Assembly (NCBI RefSeq): GCF_029207565.1
Contig: NZ_JANCMW010000012.1
Location: forward strand, 111,181 to 175,180
DNA: 64,000 nucleotides
Direction: 5' to 3'
Source of the DNA: Marinobacter iranensis
GTDB lineage: Bacteria > Pseudomonadota > Gammaproteobacteria > Pseudomonadales > Oleiphilaceae
Every line of letters starts with the position of its first letter. The first letter of the stretch is position 1. The position numbers and the translations under genes were made by a program. Of the stretch, positions 8,560 to 16,871 are shown piece after piece. The notes beneath the pieces were generated by a model. That model was given only the letters and a program-made list of their open reading frames with translations. It did not search any database and was not told where the DNA came from.

Positions 8560-9357
8560 ATGGAACTGTGGCAAATTATTGTATTGGCCATTATACAGGG
8601 GCTGACGGAGTTTCTTCCGATCAGCAGTTCGGCCCACCTGATCCTTCCTTCACAGGTACTTGGCTGGCCGGATCAGGGGCTGGCATTCGATGTGGCTGTC
8701 CACGTGGGCACCCTGGCCGCTGTAGTCTGGTATTTCCGCAGTGAGGTGTTTCGCCTTACCGCTGCCTGGGCCGGGGATACCGTCCGTGGCCGTGTGGGGC
8801 AGGACAGTGGCCTTGCCTGGGCAGTGATTGCCGGTACCGTTCCGGCGGGGCTGGCGGGCCTGTTGCTCAATGATTTCATTGAAACCTCCTTGCGCTCCGG
8901 GCTGGTGATTGCGGTATCAACCATTGGCTTTGGCCTGGTGCTGTGGTGGTCCGATGCCGTGGGTCGCCGCAACAGGGAGCTTCCGGCCCTGACCATGAAA
9001 GACGCACTGATCATAGGTGTGGCGCAGGCATTGGCATTGATTCCCGGTACGTCCCGTTCCGGAATCACCATTACCGCGGCATTGTTTCTCGGTTTTGGTC
9101 GGGAGGCGGCTGCGCGGTTTTCCTTCCTGTTATCCATCCCCCTCATCCTTGCGGCTGGCCTGCTGAAAACCCTGGAACTGGTCGGGCAGGGTGGCGCAAC
9201 CGACTGGGCCGCCATCGCTCTGGGTGCCGCGCTGTCTTTTGTCAGTGCGGTGATCTGTATTCACCTGTTCCTGACATTCCTGGAGCGCCTCGGCCTCATG
9301 CCGTTCGTGATCTATCGCATGGTGCTGGGTGTGTTGCTGCTTTTCATGCTTTGGTAG
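8560..9357 (+). CDS. uppP: Undecaprenyl-diphosphatase UppP (BacA)
   Basis: Integral inner-membrane enzyme that recycles undecaprenyl pyrophosphate to the monophosphate carrier for peptidoglycan and O-antigen synthesis; overexpression is known to give bacitracin resistance. The 265-residue, multi-helix protein has both signature motifs: LTEFLPISSSAHLIL near the N-terminus and PGTSRSGITI near residue 163. It lies 33 nt after tsaB on the same strand. Confidence 0.96.
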   Translation: MELWQIIVLAIIQGLTEFLPISSSAHLILPSQVLGWPDQGLAFDVAVHVGTLAAVVWYFRSEVFRLTAAWAGDTVRGRVGQDSGLAWAVIAGTVPAGLAGLLLNDFIETSLRSGLVIAVSTIGFGLVLWWSDAVGRRNRELPALTMKDALIIGVAQALALIPGTSRSGITITAALFLGFGREAAARFSFLLSIPLILAAGLLKTLELVGQGGATDWAAIALGAALSFVSAVICIHLFLTFLERLGLMPFVIYRMVLGVLLLFMLW

Positions 9358-9443
9358 GATAAAAATTGATCGATTTGCTTTAAAATTAGTGTGGGATCTT
9401 CCATAATCCGTGTTCAGTAGTCCTCTAATCCGGTGTGTCCTGA

Positions 9444-9806
9444 ATGATTGGTGGTGTTAACCCGAACAGCGGTCTTCCTTTCCAGTCCGGCAACAATAGC
9501 CCGGTCCGCGAGCGCAGTGATGTGGCTCGCGCGCCCGCGTCCGCACCGGATAACGACAGCCAGTCGGTACGCCGGGATCTCACCGACGCTCGTTCTCCCA
9601 ATGCCGAGCAGCGGCCGGTTCCCTCGGCCGAGTCACTGGAACGCCGGATCGAGGCCCGTCAGGCAGCAGAAGATGTACGCCTGGAGCGTTTTCGCGCCGA
9701 TGAAATCCCTCTGAATACTTCCCGAGCCCTGTCTACGTTTGCCGATGTGGCTGCCCGCGGCGATGTTGCTGATGCCGGTCTTTCCGGTATTGATATCCTG
9801 GTTTGA
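9444..9806 (+). CDS. Hypothetical protein, polar and disordered-looking (120 aa)
   Basis: Not recognised. The protein is rich in Arg, Asp, Ser, Pro and Ala and has no signal peptide or membrane segment. The N-terminal 60 residues look disordered. The segment SLERRIEARQAAEDVRLERF is a probable amphipathic helix. The ending NTSRALSTFADVA is vaguely like C-termini of short flagellar or secretion-related proteins, but this is not a firm match. Its TGA overlaps the rsmJ ATG by one base, so the two are probably translated together. Confidence 0.65.
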   Translation: MIGGVNPNSGLPFQSGNNSPVRERSDVARAPASAPDNDSQSVRRDLTDARSPNAEQRPVPSAESLERRIEARQAAEDVRLERFRADEIPLNTSRALSTFADVAARGDVADAGLSGIDILV

Positions 9807-10615
9807 TGCTCCCTGAATACAACCTGTCCGGGCTGGCGGTTGCCTGTAGTCCCCTCGGGGATCTTCACGCTGCGCGATCACTGGCGGAAGCTTTGTCATT
9901 GCCTTTTCTGGGTAAGGTTCGGCCCCGGGATGTGCGGGAGTACCCGGTGTTGCTGTTTTCGGACGAGAACGGCCTGGGCCTGCAACTGACTGGCAAGGGG
10001 GCCCCGGGGCCGGTCAGGTCGGAATTCGTTACCGGCAAGGCGGGATACCGCAGGGAGCATGGTGGCGGGACCGGCCAGCTAATCGCAAAGGCGGTTGGCC
10101 TGCAGAAAACCCGGCAGCCTCTGCACGTTCTGGATGCGACTGCCGGTCTTGGGCAGGATGCGTTTGTACTGGCTTCCCTCGGTTGCCGGGTAACCCTTTT
10201 CGAGCGGTCGCCAGCCATTCACGCATTGCTCAGTGATGGCCTTGCCAGGGCGGCCATGAACGAACAGAGCGCACCCCTGGTTGCCCGCATGGCGCTGCAG
10301 CCGGGTAACAGCATTGACTGGCTGGCACAGGCCGGGGCGGGCGCCGCGGACGTTATCTACCTGGACCCCATGTTCCCCCACCGCGACAAGTCAGCGCTGG
10401 TGAAAAAAGAGATGCAGGTCTTCCGTACCGTAGTGGGTGATGACGATGACTCACCAGAGCTGCTGTCAGCGGCGTTGGCCGTGGCAACCTACCGGGTCGT
10501 GGTCAAGCGCCCCCGCAAGGCAGAACCGGTCAGCGGCCCGGAGCCCACCACCCGTATCGAGGGTAAGAGCAGCCGCTATGACGTCTATTCCATCAAGGCG
10601 CTGCCCACCGGATAA
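9806..10615 (+). CDS. rsmJ: 16S rRNA (guanine-1516-N2)-methyltransferase RsmJ
   Basis: SAM-dependent methyltransferase that makes m2G1516 in 16S rRNA (E. coli YhiQ). The SAM-binding motif HVLDATAGLGQDAFVLASLG is near residue 110. The RsmJ-typical catalytic segment YLDPMFPHRDKSALVKKEMQ is near residue 185. A TTG one codon earlier is also in frame, but the ATG at 9806 overlapping the previous stop is the natural start. It converges with plsB; only 18 nt separate the stop codons. Confidence 0.92.
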   Translation: MLPEYNLSGLAVACSPLGDLHAARSLAEALSLPFLGKVRPRDVREYPVLLFSDENGLGLQLTGKGAPGPVRSEFVTGKAGYRREHGGGTGQLIAKAVGLQKTRQPLHVLDATAGLGQDAFVLASLGCRVTLFERSPAIHALLSDGLARAAMNEQSAPLVARMALQPGNSIDWLAQAGAGAADVIYLDPMFPHRDKSALVKKEMQVFRTVVGDDDDSPELLSAALAVATYRVVVKRPRKAEPVSGPEPTTRIEGKSSRYDVYSIKALPTG

Positions 10616-10633
10616 TCGGTCTTGTGAGGGCAA

Positions 10634-13102
10634 TCAGGCCCCGAGCATGGTGACTTGCTGGATGGCCTGGCGTTTTTCCACGCTCAGCACCAGCCTTGCA
10701 TCTTCCGCCACTTCATCCAGACCTTCGCTATAACACAGCAACCCGTTCTCATCCGTGGTGATAACCCCGTTGTGCTGCATGTTGGCAATGAAGTTGCGGA
10801 ACAGGGTCTTGTCGAAAAATTCCGGGGCGTTCAGGCCAAACAGGATCGACATGCGCTCCGCCAGCAGGGTGCTCTGTTCTTCCAGTTCGCCGGCAGTGAT
10901 TTTGCCGGAGCCGTACTTGCGCAGGATGCCGATGGCGATGTGATAGCGCTCCAGGGTCTGGATGATAAACCGGGACAGCACCCGCAGGCGCAGCATGGCG
11001 TCGGTGCCTTCCTCCGGGCGGCTGATCCGGTCGTCCTCTTCCTCGAACAACAGCCCCTTGGAAACCAGGACATCAATCCACTGGTTGATCACCCCGGCGA
11101 TCTCTTCGGTATCGTATTTGAGGAACAGTTCCGACTTGAGGTAGGGGTAGGCCACGCTGGCCAGGAATTCAATCTTGTCCCGGCGCAGGGAGTCCTTGTT
11201 CTCGAACAGGCTGGCAATCAGTGATGGCAACGCAAACAGGTGCTGTATGTTGTTGCGGTAATAGGTCATCAGGATGGCGTTGCTGCCTTCCAGCGCAATG
11301 ATGTCCCCCAGTTTTTGAGGTTGGCGGGTGATCAGCCCCATGTTTTCGCAGTAGTCGACCCAATCCTTGCCGCTGCCTTCCGGAAGGGTAATGGTTTCGG
11401 CGTAGGGGAAGGCTTTCAACAGGTCCGCATACTGGTCCATCAGGCGGATAAGCTGGCCCTCATCCATGGCCAGGCGGTCGGTGCCGAGCAAGGCTGTGGC
11501 CGTCATGCCAATGGGGTTGACCGCTACCGATGCGTTGATGTGAGACGCCACCCGATTGGACAGTTCGGACACGGCGTTGTTGAGCCAGTGTGGGCGATAA
11601 TCGGGATCATAGGCTTCGTCCTTCCAGCTTGGATGCACTTCATCGAGCACGTCGGCGAGGGGGATGGCCTCGCCAAAGTTGACGGCTACCCGGCCAAAAG
11701 AATTGCTCAGCTTCCGAACTGTCTTGGCAATTGCGAAGATGCTTTCTTTCTGCTTTTTCTTGCCACGCAATTCACCAAGATAGGAGCGACCCTCCATCAC
11801 CTTCTCGTAGCCAATGTACACCGGCACGAACACGATCGGCTTACGATGGTCGCGCAGGTAGCTGCGCACGGTCATCGAGAGCATGCCGGGCCTTGGCTGC
11901 AGCATGCGTCCGGTGCGGCTGCGCCCGCCTTCAACAAAGTATTCAACGGAGTAGCCCCGCGAGAACATCACGTGCATGTATTCGTTGAACACAGTGGCGT
12001 ACAGCGGATTGTCGCGGAAGCTGCGGCGCATGAAGAAGGCGCCGCCACGCCTCAGAATGGGGCCGACAAGGGGCATGTTCAGGTTGATGCCCGCAGCAAT
12101 GTGTGGCGGCATCAGCCCGTTTTTATAGAGCACATAGGACAGCAGCAGGTAGTCAATGTGGGAGCGATGGCAGGGAACGTAGACCACGGCGTTGTCCTGG
12201 GCCACTTCCTTGGCAACCCGGATGTTGTTGATGGCAATGCCGTTGTAGATACGGTTCCATAGTCGGGACAGCACCACTTCCAGGACACGGATGGTAACAA
12301 CAGACATGTTTGCGGCGATCTCATCCGCGTACTTGTAGGCCTTGGCGCGAACCTTTTCCGGAGGAATGTCGTCCTTGCGGGACGTTTCCCGGATGGCTTC
12401 CTTGACCGCCTGGGTACGAACCAGGCCGCCGACGAGCGTGCGGCGATGGGACAGGTCCGGGCCAAGCACCGCCTGGCGCACGCGGCGGAAATGGGTGCGG
12501 AGAATCCGCGCGAGTTTGCGGTTGGCGCGTTCCTCGCTGTGGCGGTATTCATCAATCACCTGCCGCAGGGACAGGGGCTGATTAAACTGCACGTAGGTAC
12601 TGCGACCGTGAACCATGATGATCAGGAATTTCTGCAACCGTCCGGCTACCGACCAGGTGTCGGATAACAGCAGCTTGACCAGCGACCTTTCCTTGTCTGG
12701 TGAGCGCCCCCAGAACAGCGACACGGGGATAATCTGCACATCCTGTTCCGGGTGTTCCAGGCCGTAGCGAACCAGTGCACGGAATTCATTGGTGGGAACG
12801 GGGGTCTGACGGCGCCGGAACAGCCCTCCAATCCGGCGGTACAGGAAAAAGAACGAATGGTTGGGGCCATTCTTGACCGGCAGTGAGGATTCGGCACCGG
12901 GCAGGCCGGCTCTCAGCACTTCCTGTTCCAGCACCAGGCGGCTGGAAAGCGAACTGTACTGGAGTACGTAGCAAACCGGCTTTTCCGGGTCCACTCCCAG
13001 GGCTTCCGTGCTGTTACCGCTGACGTCTGTCCGGACCCACAAAAACAGGATCTTGCGAAAAAGGGTCAGGATCAGGCTGCGAAGGCCCAGGAAAAAACGC
13101 AT
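10634..13102 (-). CDS. plsB: Glycerol-3-phosphate 1-O-acyltransferase PlsB
   Basis: First step of phospholipid synthesis: acylates sn-glycerol-3-phosphate using acyl-CoA or acyl-ACP at the inner membrane. At 822 residues it has full PlsB length. The HxxxxD catalytic motif (CHRSHIDYLLLSY) lies near residue 310 and the glycerophosphate-binding FVEGGRSRTGR further on. In a wax-ester-forming Marinobacter it competes with the fatty acyl-CoA reductase encoded at 22948 for acyl chains. It is a single gene, divergent from nudC. Confidence 0.97.
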   Translation of the reverse strand: MRFFLGLRSLILTLFRKILFLWVRTDVSGNSTEALGVDPEKPVCYVLQYSSLSSRLVLEQEVLRAGLPGAESSLPVKNGPNHSFFFLYRRIGGLFRRRQTPVPTNEFRALVRYGLEHPEQDVQIIPVSLFWGRSPDKERSLVKLLLSDTWSVAGRLQKFLIIMVHGRSTYVQFNQPLSLRQVIDEYRHSEERANRKLARILRTHFRRVRQAVLGPDLSHRRTLVGGLVRTQAVKEAIRETSRKDDIPPEKVRAKAYKYADEIAANMSVVTIRVLEVVLSRLWNRIYNGIAINNIRVAKEVAQDNAVVYVPCHRSHIDYLLLSYVLYKNGLMPPHIAAGINLNMPLVGPILRRGGAFFMRRSFRDNPLYATVFNEYMHVMFSRGYSVEYFVEGGRSRTGRMLQPRPGMLSMTVRSYLRDHRKPIVFVPVYIGYEKVMEGRSYLGELRGKKKQKESIFAIAKTVRKLSNSFGRVAVNFGEAIPLADVLDEVHPSWKDEAYDPDYRPHWLNNAVSELSNRVASHINASVAVNPIGMTATALLGTDRLAMDEGQLIRLMDQYADLLKAFPYAETITLPEGSGKDWVDYCENMGLITRQPQKLGDIIALEGSNAILMTYYRNNIQHLFALPSLIASLFENKDSLRRDKIEFLASVAYPYLKSELFLKYDTEEIAGVINQWIDVLVSKGLLFEEEDDRISRPEEGTDAMLRLRVLSRFIIQTLERYHIAIGILRKYGSGKITAGELEEQSTLLAERMSILFGLNAPEFFDKTLFRNFIANMQHNGVITTDENGLLCYSEGLDEVAEDARLVLSVEKRQAIQQVTMLGA

Positions 13103-13220
13103 AAATGGTCGCTCCGGTTCACAAAACAGGCGCTAAGTTTACTTGGTTGCGCACGGTGCGGAAAGCCGCGCGGCCGTTCTGTTGTGTTGCACCGCTGTGA
13201 TACATTTCCGACAGTGCTTT

Positions 13221-13226
13221 TATAAT
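13221..13226 (+). promoter_or_regulatory. Candidate -10 box before nudC
   Basis: TATAAT is found 19 nt before the chosen nudC ATG, in the short gap between the divergent plsB and nudC starts. No good -35 is present at 17 nt, so an activator may be needed. It also argues against the longer in-frame start at 13143. Confidence 0.4.
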
Positions 13227-13244
13227 AGCTTCTGGATCCGGAAT

Positions 13245-14084
13245 ATGACGTTATGGACACCCGGCTGGTCTCCAAAAGGGCCCGGCAACAACGATTTTGT
13301 GCTGGCCATTGCCGGTGATGCGGTACTGAAGCCTGATAACGGCTGGCTGAGGCCCTGGCAACAGGTTTCTCCGTTTGTACGCGGCGATACCGGCCCGGTT
13401 TATGTTGGCCTTCTGGACCAGAAGCCCGTGTACGTCGCCGAGGCTGATGCGGATGCCCTGGCAGGGTCAGCCGAGCCAGTGCCCTTGCGGGAAGCCATCC
13501 TGATGATGGAGGACGCGCCTGCGGAAATGCTGGGCACGGCGTTTCAGGTTCACCAGTGGTGGCGGGATCACCGGTTCTGTGGCCGCTGTGGAGAAGTGAC
13601 CGGCCTACACCCGCTGGAGCGGGCAAAGTGGTGTGAAGCCTGCGGCATTCCGTGGTATCCGCGAGTGGCCCCCTGTGTGATTGTGGTTATCCGCCGTGAT
13701 GACCGGATGTTGCTGGCGCGCTCGTCGCGGGTGAAGCGCCGCTTCTTCAGTCTGATTGCGGGTTTTGTAGAGCCGGGTGAGAATGTCGAGGCAGCCGTTG
13801 CCCGGGAGGTGAAAGAGGAGACCGGTCTTGAGATCAGCGGAATCCGCTACCACTCATCCCAGCCCTGGCCTTTCCCCCACCAACTGATGCTCGGCTTCTT
13901 TGCGGATTACGCCGGTGGCGAGTTGGTTCTGCAGGAAGACGAAATTGCGGAGGCAGACTGGTTCCTGCCCGGAGACATGCCACCGGTTCCGCCAGTGACG
14001 ACCATATCCGGAAGCCTGATTCAGGCCATGGTGAAGGAGATTGAAGGGGTGAAGGAAGCTGAAGGGCAGGGAGCGCGGCCATGA
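13245..14084 (+). CDS. nudC: NAD(+) diphosphatase NudC (Nudix, zinc finger)
   Basis: Cleaves NAD(H) to NMN(H) and AMP, and removes NAD caps from RNA. The 279-residue protein shows the zinc ribbon (CGRCGEVTGLHPLERAKWCE, then ACG) around residues 110-130. The Nudix box GFVEPGENVEAAVAREVKEE is followed by TGLEI and the SQPWPFP segment typical of NudC. The start was moved to 13245 because the in-frame extension back to 13143 overlaps promoter-like DNA and has no family-like sequence. Its stop overlaps the murI start (ATGA). Confidence 0.93.
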   Translation: MTLWTPGWSPKGPGNNDFVLAIAGDAVLKPDNGWLRPWQQVSPFVRGDTGPVYVGLLDQKPVYVAEADADALAGSAEPVPLREAILMMEDAPAEMLGTAFQVHQWWRDHRFCGRCGEVTGLHPLERAKWCEACGIPWYPRVAPCVIVVIRRDDRMLLARSSRVKRRFFSLIAGFVEPGENVEAAVAREVKEETGLEISGIRYHSSQPWPFPHQLMLGFFADYAGGELVLQEDEIAEADWFLPGDMPPVPPVTTISGSLIQAMVKEIEGVKEAEGQGARP

Positions 14085-14935
14085 CAACGCCGAGGGTGCT
14101 GGTCTTTGATTCCGGTGTCGGCGGGTTGAGTGTCGCAGACTGTATCCACCGGAAACTGCCGGGGGTGAGGCTGGTATACCTGGCCGACAATGCGGGCTTC
14201 CCCTACGGCGGACAACCGGAATCGGTGGTGATCGAGCGTAGCCAGTCGCTGATCAGTCAGGCCTTGGCAGAGCTTCCCTGCGATGTGATCGTGGTGGCCT
14301 GCAATACCGCCAGTACGGTGGTGCTGCCGCATTTGCGCGCGATGACACCAACGCCGGTGATTGGTGTGGTCCCGGCGGTAAAGCCGGCCGCCGCAGTGTC
14401 TGAAAATCGCCGTATCGGTGTGCTGGCAACCCCTGCCACTGTCCGGCGCCCCTACCTTAACGATCTGATCAACGAATTTGCCAGTGACTGTGCGGTTGAG
14501 CGGCTGGGGGTTCCTGACCTGGTTCAGTGGATCGAGAACCTGGTCACCGGTACGCCGGTCCCTGAGCAGGCGCTGTCCAGGGCATTGCAGCCGTTCCGGG
14601 ATGCCGGTGTGGATACCGTGGTACTCGGTTGCACCCATTACCCCCTGATAAAAGATCTGTTGCAGCGCCACCTGCCAGAGGTAAAGCACTGGGTTGATTC
14701 CGGGGAAGCGATTGCCCGCCGGGCGGCCTGGTGGCTTGATCAGCAGGGACATCCTCTGGACAGCCTGTTATCAAACGCCAGCGATGCAGGCGAGCCGGTT
14801 GATGCGGCCCTGTTTTCCGGTGACACGCCCGAGGGTGCCGTACCCTTCATGGAGCGGCTGGGGCTGGGTGCTGTCAGAACCCGGGGGCACTGGCCTGTGC
14901 CGGCAGCAGGTTTTACAGCAGCCGGGTCAGTTTGA
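14081..14935 (+). CDS. murI: Glutamate racemase
   Basis: Makes D-glutamate for peptidoglycan. In 284 residues it has the N-terminal VFDSGVGGLSV motif and the two catalytic-cysteine motifs VACNTASTV and LGCTHYPLI. It overlaps nudC by 4 nt. The 3' end overlaps the 3' end of the convergent DUF2156 gene by 23 nt. Confidence 0.97.
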   Translation: MTTPRVLVFDSGVGGLSVADCIHRKLPGVRLVYLADNAGFPYGGQPESVVIERSQSLISQALAELPCDVIVVACNTASTVVLPHLRAMTPTPVIGVVPAVKPAAAVSENRRIGVLATPATVRRPYLNDLINEFASDCAVERLGVPDLVQWIENLVTGTPVPEQALSRALQPFRDAGVDTVVLGCTHYPLIKDLLQRHLPEVKHWVDSGEAIARRAAWWLDQQGHPLDSLLSNASDAGEPVDAALFSGDTPEGAVPFMERLGLGAVRTRGHWPVPAAGFTAAGSV

Positions 14936-15920
14936 ACATGGCCAGGAATTCCAGTGCTGGTAATGATCGGCGGTGGCAGCAATAGGTCTTGAAATTGTCA
15001 CCGCGGAAACGCGACTTGGTGAATTCCAGCCCTTTGAAGTTGTAGAGGAAGTTACCCCGCTGATACAGGCCGTGCATAATGCGCTTCAAAAGCCGGCTTT
15101 CCTGGTGTTCAGTCGCCTGGTCCAGAGACAGGGGGATGAGACCCAGGTCCAGGTAGGGCACGCCCTCGGCCTTGAATTCGCTCATGGCATGGGCCATCAG
15201 GGTGTAGAAAATACCCTGGCGAAAGTCTGCATTGGCCCGTGAAATATTGGGTACGTAGCTGATAATCTCGTTGTTGCGATAGATGGGGTCAAAGTAGATA
15301 AAACCCACCGCCTTGCCATCCTGGTAAGCGTAAAAATGGCGCTCGTTCTCTCGATATTCCATTTCCATGGGGCGAATCAGGAAACGAATTTCCTTACTCT
15401 TGCACTTGCGGGTGCGAATCCAGGCATCGGAAATTTCCCGTGTGTGGTCATCGCTGAAGCGCTCCATCACGGTAATGCCGTTCTTCTCGGCCTGATTAAG
15501 GGCGGTGCGCAGGATTTGCTTCTTTTTACCGCTCAATGACCAGTTTTTCAGGCTGATTCGGGATTCGCTGCCAAACTGTGTGCCGAACAGACCAAAGCGG
15601 CGGTAAAGGTAGTCCACCACCGGTTTGGAAACCTGGATATAGCAGGCGTTGGGGAAGCGCTGGTGAAACTGTTCCAGAATAGTCTCGAAGTGCTCTGGCG
15701 CGGTGACCGGGTCCGACAGCACAAAAGTGCCTCCCCACTTGCGCATATACGCCAGATAACCCATGCCGGGAACATCGAAGTACTGCATTCCCGGTTGCAG
15801 TGTCGAAAAGGACTGGGAGTGGGTGCCGTACTTTTTCAGGTAACTGATTCGCTCGGGGAAGGTAAAGGCGCCTTCTTCCAGTGAGCTAATACTGTCGAGT
15901 GAAAGGATCTGGTCTGACAT
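14913..15920 (-). CDS. DUF2156 / phosphatidylglycerol lysyltransferase C-terminal-like protein
   Basis: 335 residues matching the GNAT-like LPG-synthase C-terminal domain (DUF2156). That domain is the catalytic half of MprF-type enzymes, which transfer aminoacyl groups from tRNA to lipids. Family-like segments are GTHSQSFSTLQPGMQYFDV, YLAYMRKWGGTFVLSDPV, VGFIYFDPIY and VPYLDLGLIPLSLDQA. There is no membrane flippase half and no signal peptide, so it is probably a soluble acyl/aminoacyl transferase of unknown substrate. It follows the methyltransferase gene on the same strand 49 nt downstream, so the two may form an operon. Confidence 0.75.
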   Translation of the reverse strand: MSDQILSLDSISSLEEGAFTFPERISYLKKYGTHSQSFSTLQPGMQYFDVPGMGYLAYMRKWGGTFVLSDPVTAPEHFETILEQFHQRFPNACYIQVSKPVVDYLYRRFGLFGTQFGSESRISLKNWSLSGKKKQILRTALNQAEKNGITVMERFSDDHTREISDAWIRTRKCKSKEIRFLIRPMEMEYRENERHFYAYQDGKAVGFIYFDPIYRNNEIISYVPNISRANADFRQGIFYTLMAHAMSEFKAEGVPYLDLGLIPLSLDQATEHQESRLLKRIMHGLYQRGNFLYNFKGLEFTKSRFRGDNFKTYCCHRRSLPALEFLAMFKLTRLL

Positions 15921-15969
15921 TGTGTAACTCCCCCGTTTATTGTTTTAGAGCCGGCGTGAGATCCCGTGT

Positions 15970-16623
15970 CTATGCCTGTTTCCGTCCCAGGATTGACCAG
16001 TAGCAATTCATGTTCAGCAGCTTGAAGTGCTTTTTCTCGGTCACCTGCAGGCCGAGGCGCTGCATGTGCTCGGGGTAGTTGTAGATCTTGTGGAAGGCGT
16101 TGTTGGCGAACAGCCAGAAGATAAACACGGCCATATACCAGTACATTTTCTTGAACAGACGAGCCACGATGTTGCCGGTGGGGTAGCAGAAGTCGCCCAC
16201 CACAACCCTGGCGTCAGCCTTGCCCAGACGGATCAGGTGCTCCAGAACCCGCACCATCATGTCCTCATCGAACACGTTGAGGAAAAAGTTGGCCACCACC
16301 ATGTCGTAGTGCTCGAACTCTTCCACCTTCATGATGTCGCTGTGGATGCGGCGGATGGTCAGGTGCGGGGCTTCTTTTTCCTGGGCTTCGGCAAACTTGC
16401 GCAGCATGGTTTCGGACAGGTCCACAACGGTAACGTCTGCGCCCAGTTCAGCAGCGCGGATCGCATCGCGGCCATGGCCAACGCCGGCGAACAGGATGCG
16501 GGCTCCGGGCTTCACGGTTTCCACGTCCAGCATGGCGGTCTTGCATCGATGGATGTTCTTGCCGCTATAGAGGTTGCTCAGAAAATCGTAAACCGGACCA
16601 ATGTATTTGTATTTATCGCGCAT
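15970..16623 (-). CDS. Class I SAM-dependent methyltransferase
   Basis: 217 residues with the Rossmann motif ILFAGVGHGRDAIRAAELGA, then VTVVDLSETML and YDMVVANFFLNVF. The N-terminus MRDKYKYIGPVYDFLSNLYS resembles ubiquinone/menaquinone-type (UbiE) methyltransferases. A membrane-leaning segment near the C-terminus (YWYMAVFIFWLFANN) suggests a lipid substrate. The start at 16623 has AAAGG at good spacing; an in-frame ATG pair at 16662-16665 lacks a ribosome site. The pairing with DUF2156 suggests membrane-lipid modification (inference). Confidence 0.75.
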   Translation of the reverse strand: MRDKYKYIGPVYDFLSNLYSGKNIHRCKTAMLDVETVKPGARILFAGVGHGRDAIRAAELGADVTVVDLSETMLRKFAEAQEKEAPHLTIRRIHSDIMKVEEFEHYDMVVANFFLNVFDEDMMVRVLEHLIRLGKADARVVVGDFCYPTGNIVARLFKKMYWYMAVFIFWLFANNAFHKIYNYPEHMQRLGLQVTEKKHFKLLNMNCYWSILGRKQA

Positions 16624-16823
16624 GGTGCCTTTCGCCTGTCCAGATCCTGTGGATGCCGCCATCATTTTTGTGATTGTTGGTTCACCCGAAGGTGATCTGA
16701 TGGAAGCGCCTTATGGATTTGAGCTTAGAGAAGGCGAGGGGGGAATTATGTGCAGTAACGCGCATTTCCAGATACACAAAGTAACGAACTGAAACACTTT
16801 GCAAACCAGATCAACATTTTAGA

Positions 16824-16836
16824 TCTGACTGTCAGA
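16824..16836. promoter_or_regulatory. Perfect 6+1+6 palindrome
   Basis: TCTGAC-T-GTCAGA lies in the 248-nt stretch between the methyltransferase start and the 3' end of the GGDEF/EAL gene. It could be an operator for the methyltransferase, though it is about 200 nt upstream; nothing else supports a role. Confidence 0.25.
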
Positions 16837-16871
16837 CAATGGAGTATCGAAAGATAAGGAGGGGTAAGGAT

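Noticed and set aside
11240..12262. 340-codon plus-strand frame inside plsB
   Set aside because: Antisense shadow with His/Gly/Val-rich, non-protein-like composition; plsB is full length and certain.
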